From: Sulfitobacter geojensis
GTDB lineage: Bacteria > Pseudomonadota > Alphaproteobacteria > Rhodobacterales > Rhodobacteraceae
Direction of reading: 5' to 3'
Length of the DNA: 64,000 nt
Assembly: GCF_000622325.1 (NCBI RefSeq)
Contig: NZ_JASE01000005.1
Span: 3,162,001 to 3,226,000 of the forward strand
The stretch's first letter is position 1; every line of letters begins with the position of its first letter. Both the position numbers and the translations under genes were made by a program. Of the stretch, positions 62,182 to 64,000 are shown in pieces. The notes under the pieces are model-generated. The model was not told where the DNA came from. It saw only the letters and a list, made by a program, of their open reading frames with translations, and ran no database searches.

Positions 62182-64000
62182 GCACCCCGCATCCCAACCA
62201 TGACGCAATGCCCCCTCCTGCGCCGTTGCAGATGCAGGTACAGGATTTTGCCACAGCCCCGACATCGCGCAGCTGCGACACCGCAGAAACGCGTTCCACC
62301 CCGTGGCGGATTGCCGTGTTCATCCCCGCCCTGATCGCCACTGCCTGTCTGATGTACGGCATGTATAGCTGGCTGGCGGGCATGGGCATGACAGGGTTGG
62401 AATGGGCGCTGTTGATGATGATCGGTGCAACATTTGTCTGGGTCACCCTATCGGTCAGCACCGTGGGCGTCGCCATCGCTGGCATCCTTGCCCGCGAAGA
62501 GGCCGACACACGCGCCCCGACAGATGTGACACCGATTGATGTGGCCCTGCTGGTGCCGGTTTACAACGAGGTGCCTTGGGACGTGTTCGGCAATGCCGCT
62601 GCCATGCTCGACGATCTGGCCGCACGCAAAACTGCGCATCGTTACACGTTGTTTATCCTGTCAGACACACGCGATGACACCATCGCCGCGCAGGAACAAC
62701 AGGCCTTTGCGCGTTTGCGTCAAACCGCGCCGTATCCGGTGCACTACCGTCGCCGCGCGGACAATACTGACAAGAAGGTCGGTAATCTGGTGGATTGGAT
62801 CACCGGTTGGGGCGCCGCTTATGAGGGGATGTTGGTACTGGACGCCGACAGCCTGATGACAGGGCGTGCCATTGACCGGCTCGCCTCCGAATTGTCGGTC
62901 GCGCCTGACACCGGTTTGATCCAGACATTCCCAATGCTAATCGGTGCCGAAACCCTGTTCGCGCGCCTGCAACAATTCTCCAATATCGCCTACGGCTGGC
63001 TGCTGGCCGAGGGTCTGGCCCTTTGGTCGCGGTCGGAAGGCAATTATTGGGGCCATAACGCCATCATCCGCACCCGCGCCTTTGCCCAAAGCGCGGGGCT
63101 GCCGCATCTGACCACACGGGGTCGCGACGATCTGATCCTAAGCCATGATTTCGTCGAGGCCGGATTGCTGCGCCGTGCGGGCTGGCGCGTGCGTTTTCTG
63201 CCCCGCGTCACCGGCAGTTTTGAAGAAACCCCCGGCACCTTGATTGATTACACCCTGCGCGACCGGCGCTGGTGTCGCGGCAACCTGCAACATCTGCGCC
63301 TGCTGGCAACGCGCGGGCTGCACCCTGTGTCGCGCTTCCATCTGTTTCATGGCGCAGTCAGCTATCTGCTGTCGCCTGCATGGTTTCTGCTGCTGGTGAT
63401 CTGGGCCTTGCTGGGCAAGGATGCCGAAACAAACGTGGTGCGCTATTTTAACGAGGCGAATCCCTATTTCCCCGACTGGCCTCCCGCGATGAGTCATATC
63501 GACTCAGCCGTTTTCCTGTTCATCATGTACGCCATGTTGCTGACCCCCAAGATGGCAGCCGCTGCGATGATCGCTGCAACCCCTGCGGCCACGCGGATCT
63601 TTGGCGGGCACGGTGCCTTCCTGACCGCCTTCGTAACCGAGGTTTTGCTGTCCGTGGCCTATGCCCCCGTGATGATGATCCAGCAAACCAAAGCCGTGTT
63701 GCGGGCGGTATTCACCCGATCAGAACCCTGGGCGCCACAAATGCGCGATGCGCAGCACTACCCGCTGATAACACTGGTAAAATTCCACTGGGTTGAAACA
63801 GCCTTAGGGTTCATCCTGAGTTTAGGTTTAGGGGCTGGTCTGATATCGCTATGGCTTTTGCCCATCGCGGCAAGCCTGCTGTTGGCGGTCCCCTTGTCGG
63901 CGCTCTCTGCACTGAACCTCGCTCAATGCGCGCCGCGTAGCCTTGCGATGAACAGCCCCTACACCCTGCGCGAACCGGCGATTGTAACCCGTGCAAAATC
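62178..64000 (+). CDS. opgH: OpgH, glucans biosynthesis glucosyltransferase (partial, runs off the window)
   Basis: The visible 607 residues are a GT2 membrane glucosyltransferase. Two hydrophobic segments (residues 45-105) are followed by the glycosyltransferase core: LLVPVYNEVPWDVF, VLDADSLMTG (DxD site), and LRDRRWCRGNLQHLRLL (Q/RxxRW motif). A cluster of further membrane segments follows. It polymerises beta-1,2-glucan from UDP-glucose and exports it. It overlaps opgG by four bases. The C-terminus is outside the window. Confidence 0.95.
   Translation, partial: MSTPHPNHDAMPPPAPLQMQVQDFATAPTSRSCDTAETRSTPWRIAVFIPALIATACLMYGMYSWLAGMGMTGLEWALLMMIGATFVWVTLSVSTVGVAIAGILAREEADTRAPTDVTPIDVALLVPVYNEVPWDVFGNAAAMLDDLAARKTAHRYTLFILSDTRDDTIAAQEQQAFARLRQTAPYPVHYRRRADNTDKKVGNLVDWITGWGAAYEGMLVLDADSLMTGRAIDRLASELSVAPDTGLIQTFPMLIGAETLFARLQQFSNIAYGWLLAEGLALWSRSEGNYWGHNAIIRTRAFAQSAGLPHLTTRGRDDLILSHDFVEAGLLRRAGWRVRFLPRVTGSFEETPGTLIDYTLRDRRWCRGNLQHLRLLATRGLHPVSRFHLFHGAVSYLLSPAWFLLLVIWALLGKDAETNVVRYFNEANPYFPDWPPAMSHIDSAVFLFIMYAMLLTPKMAAAAMIAATPAATRIFGGHGAFLTAFVTEVLLSVAYAPVMMIQQTKAVLRAVFTRSEPWAPQMRDAQHYPLITLVKFHWVETALGFILSLGLGAGLISLWLLPIAASLLLAVPLSALSALNLAQCAPRSLAMNSPYTLREPAIVTRAK

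Noticed and set aside
1..64000. CRISPR array, prophage or insertion sequences
   Set aside because: No spaced direct repeats, transposase or phage genes were seen anywhere in the window.

Overview
The window is 64 kb of GC-rich chromosome from an alphaproteobacterium, most likely a marine Rhodobacteraceae of the Roseobacter group. Evidence for this is the GcrA cell-cycle regulator, phosphatidylcholine synthase, the ycjX/ycjF pair, the ArsJ-type arsenate module, ATGA-coupled operons and the overall gene repertoire. There is no CRISPR array, prophage or insertion sequence. One tRNA gene (Phe, GAA) is present.

Positions 1-20,013 hold a large phosphonate (C-P lyase) locus. It starts with the end of one transporter (PhnD tail, two PhnE permeases) and two acetyltransferases. 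An oppositely oriented arsenate module follows (ArsR-ArsC fusion, GAPDH, ArsJ). Next come the regulator phnF and, divergent from it, phnGHIJKLN, an inverted DUF1045 gene, phnM, a second transporter (phnD-phnC-phnE), a methyltransferase, a second phnM-like gene and an MFS transporter. Candidate Pho boxes precede phnG and phnD, and a candidate PhnF operator lies between the phnG Pho box and the phnG start. This suggests phosphate-starvation activation combined with ligand-responsive repression.

Positions 20,291-32,192 hold an unassigned membrane protein, a LacI-controlled sugar catabolism and ABC uptake operon, a CpdB-like periplasmic nucleotidase with its own candidate Pho box, a decayed glyoxalase-family gene, a hemolysin III-like protein and tRNA-Phe.

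Positions 32,296-54,222 are mostly housekeeping: yacG-rng-maf-infA, a nitrilase-family amidohydrolase, a sirtuin, a copper chaperone pair, rpmB, an RTX/DUF4214 protein, pcs, ogt, ileS, the ycjX-GNAT-ycjF operon, truA, gnd, a Nudix hydrolase, a ketopantoate reductase-like gene, argF, argD and an EamA transporter. Positions 54,234-64,000 carry gcrA behind a promoter plus terminator-like leader, a TPP-enzyme/CoA-transferase pair, a TPR protein, and opgC-opgG-opgH for periplasmic glucans, with opgH cut by the window end.

The points most worth following are the extra module (methyltransferase, second PhnM, MFS) at the end of the C-P lyase operon, the DUF1045 gene lying antisense inside that operon, the arsenate module embedded in a phosphonate locus with a fused sensor-reductase that keeps an internal start, and the attenuator-like gcrA leader.
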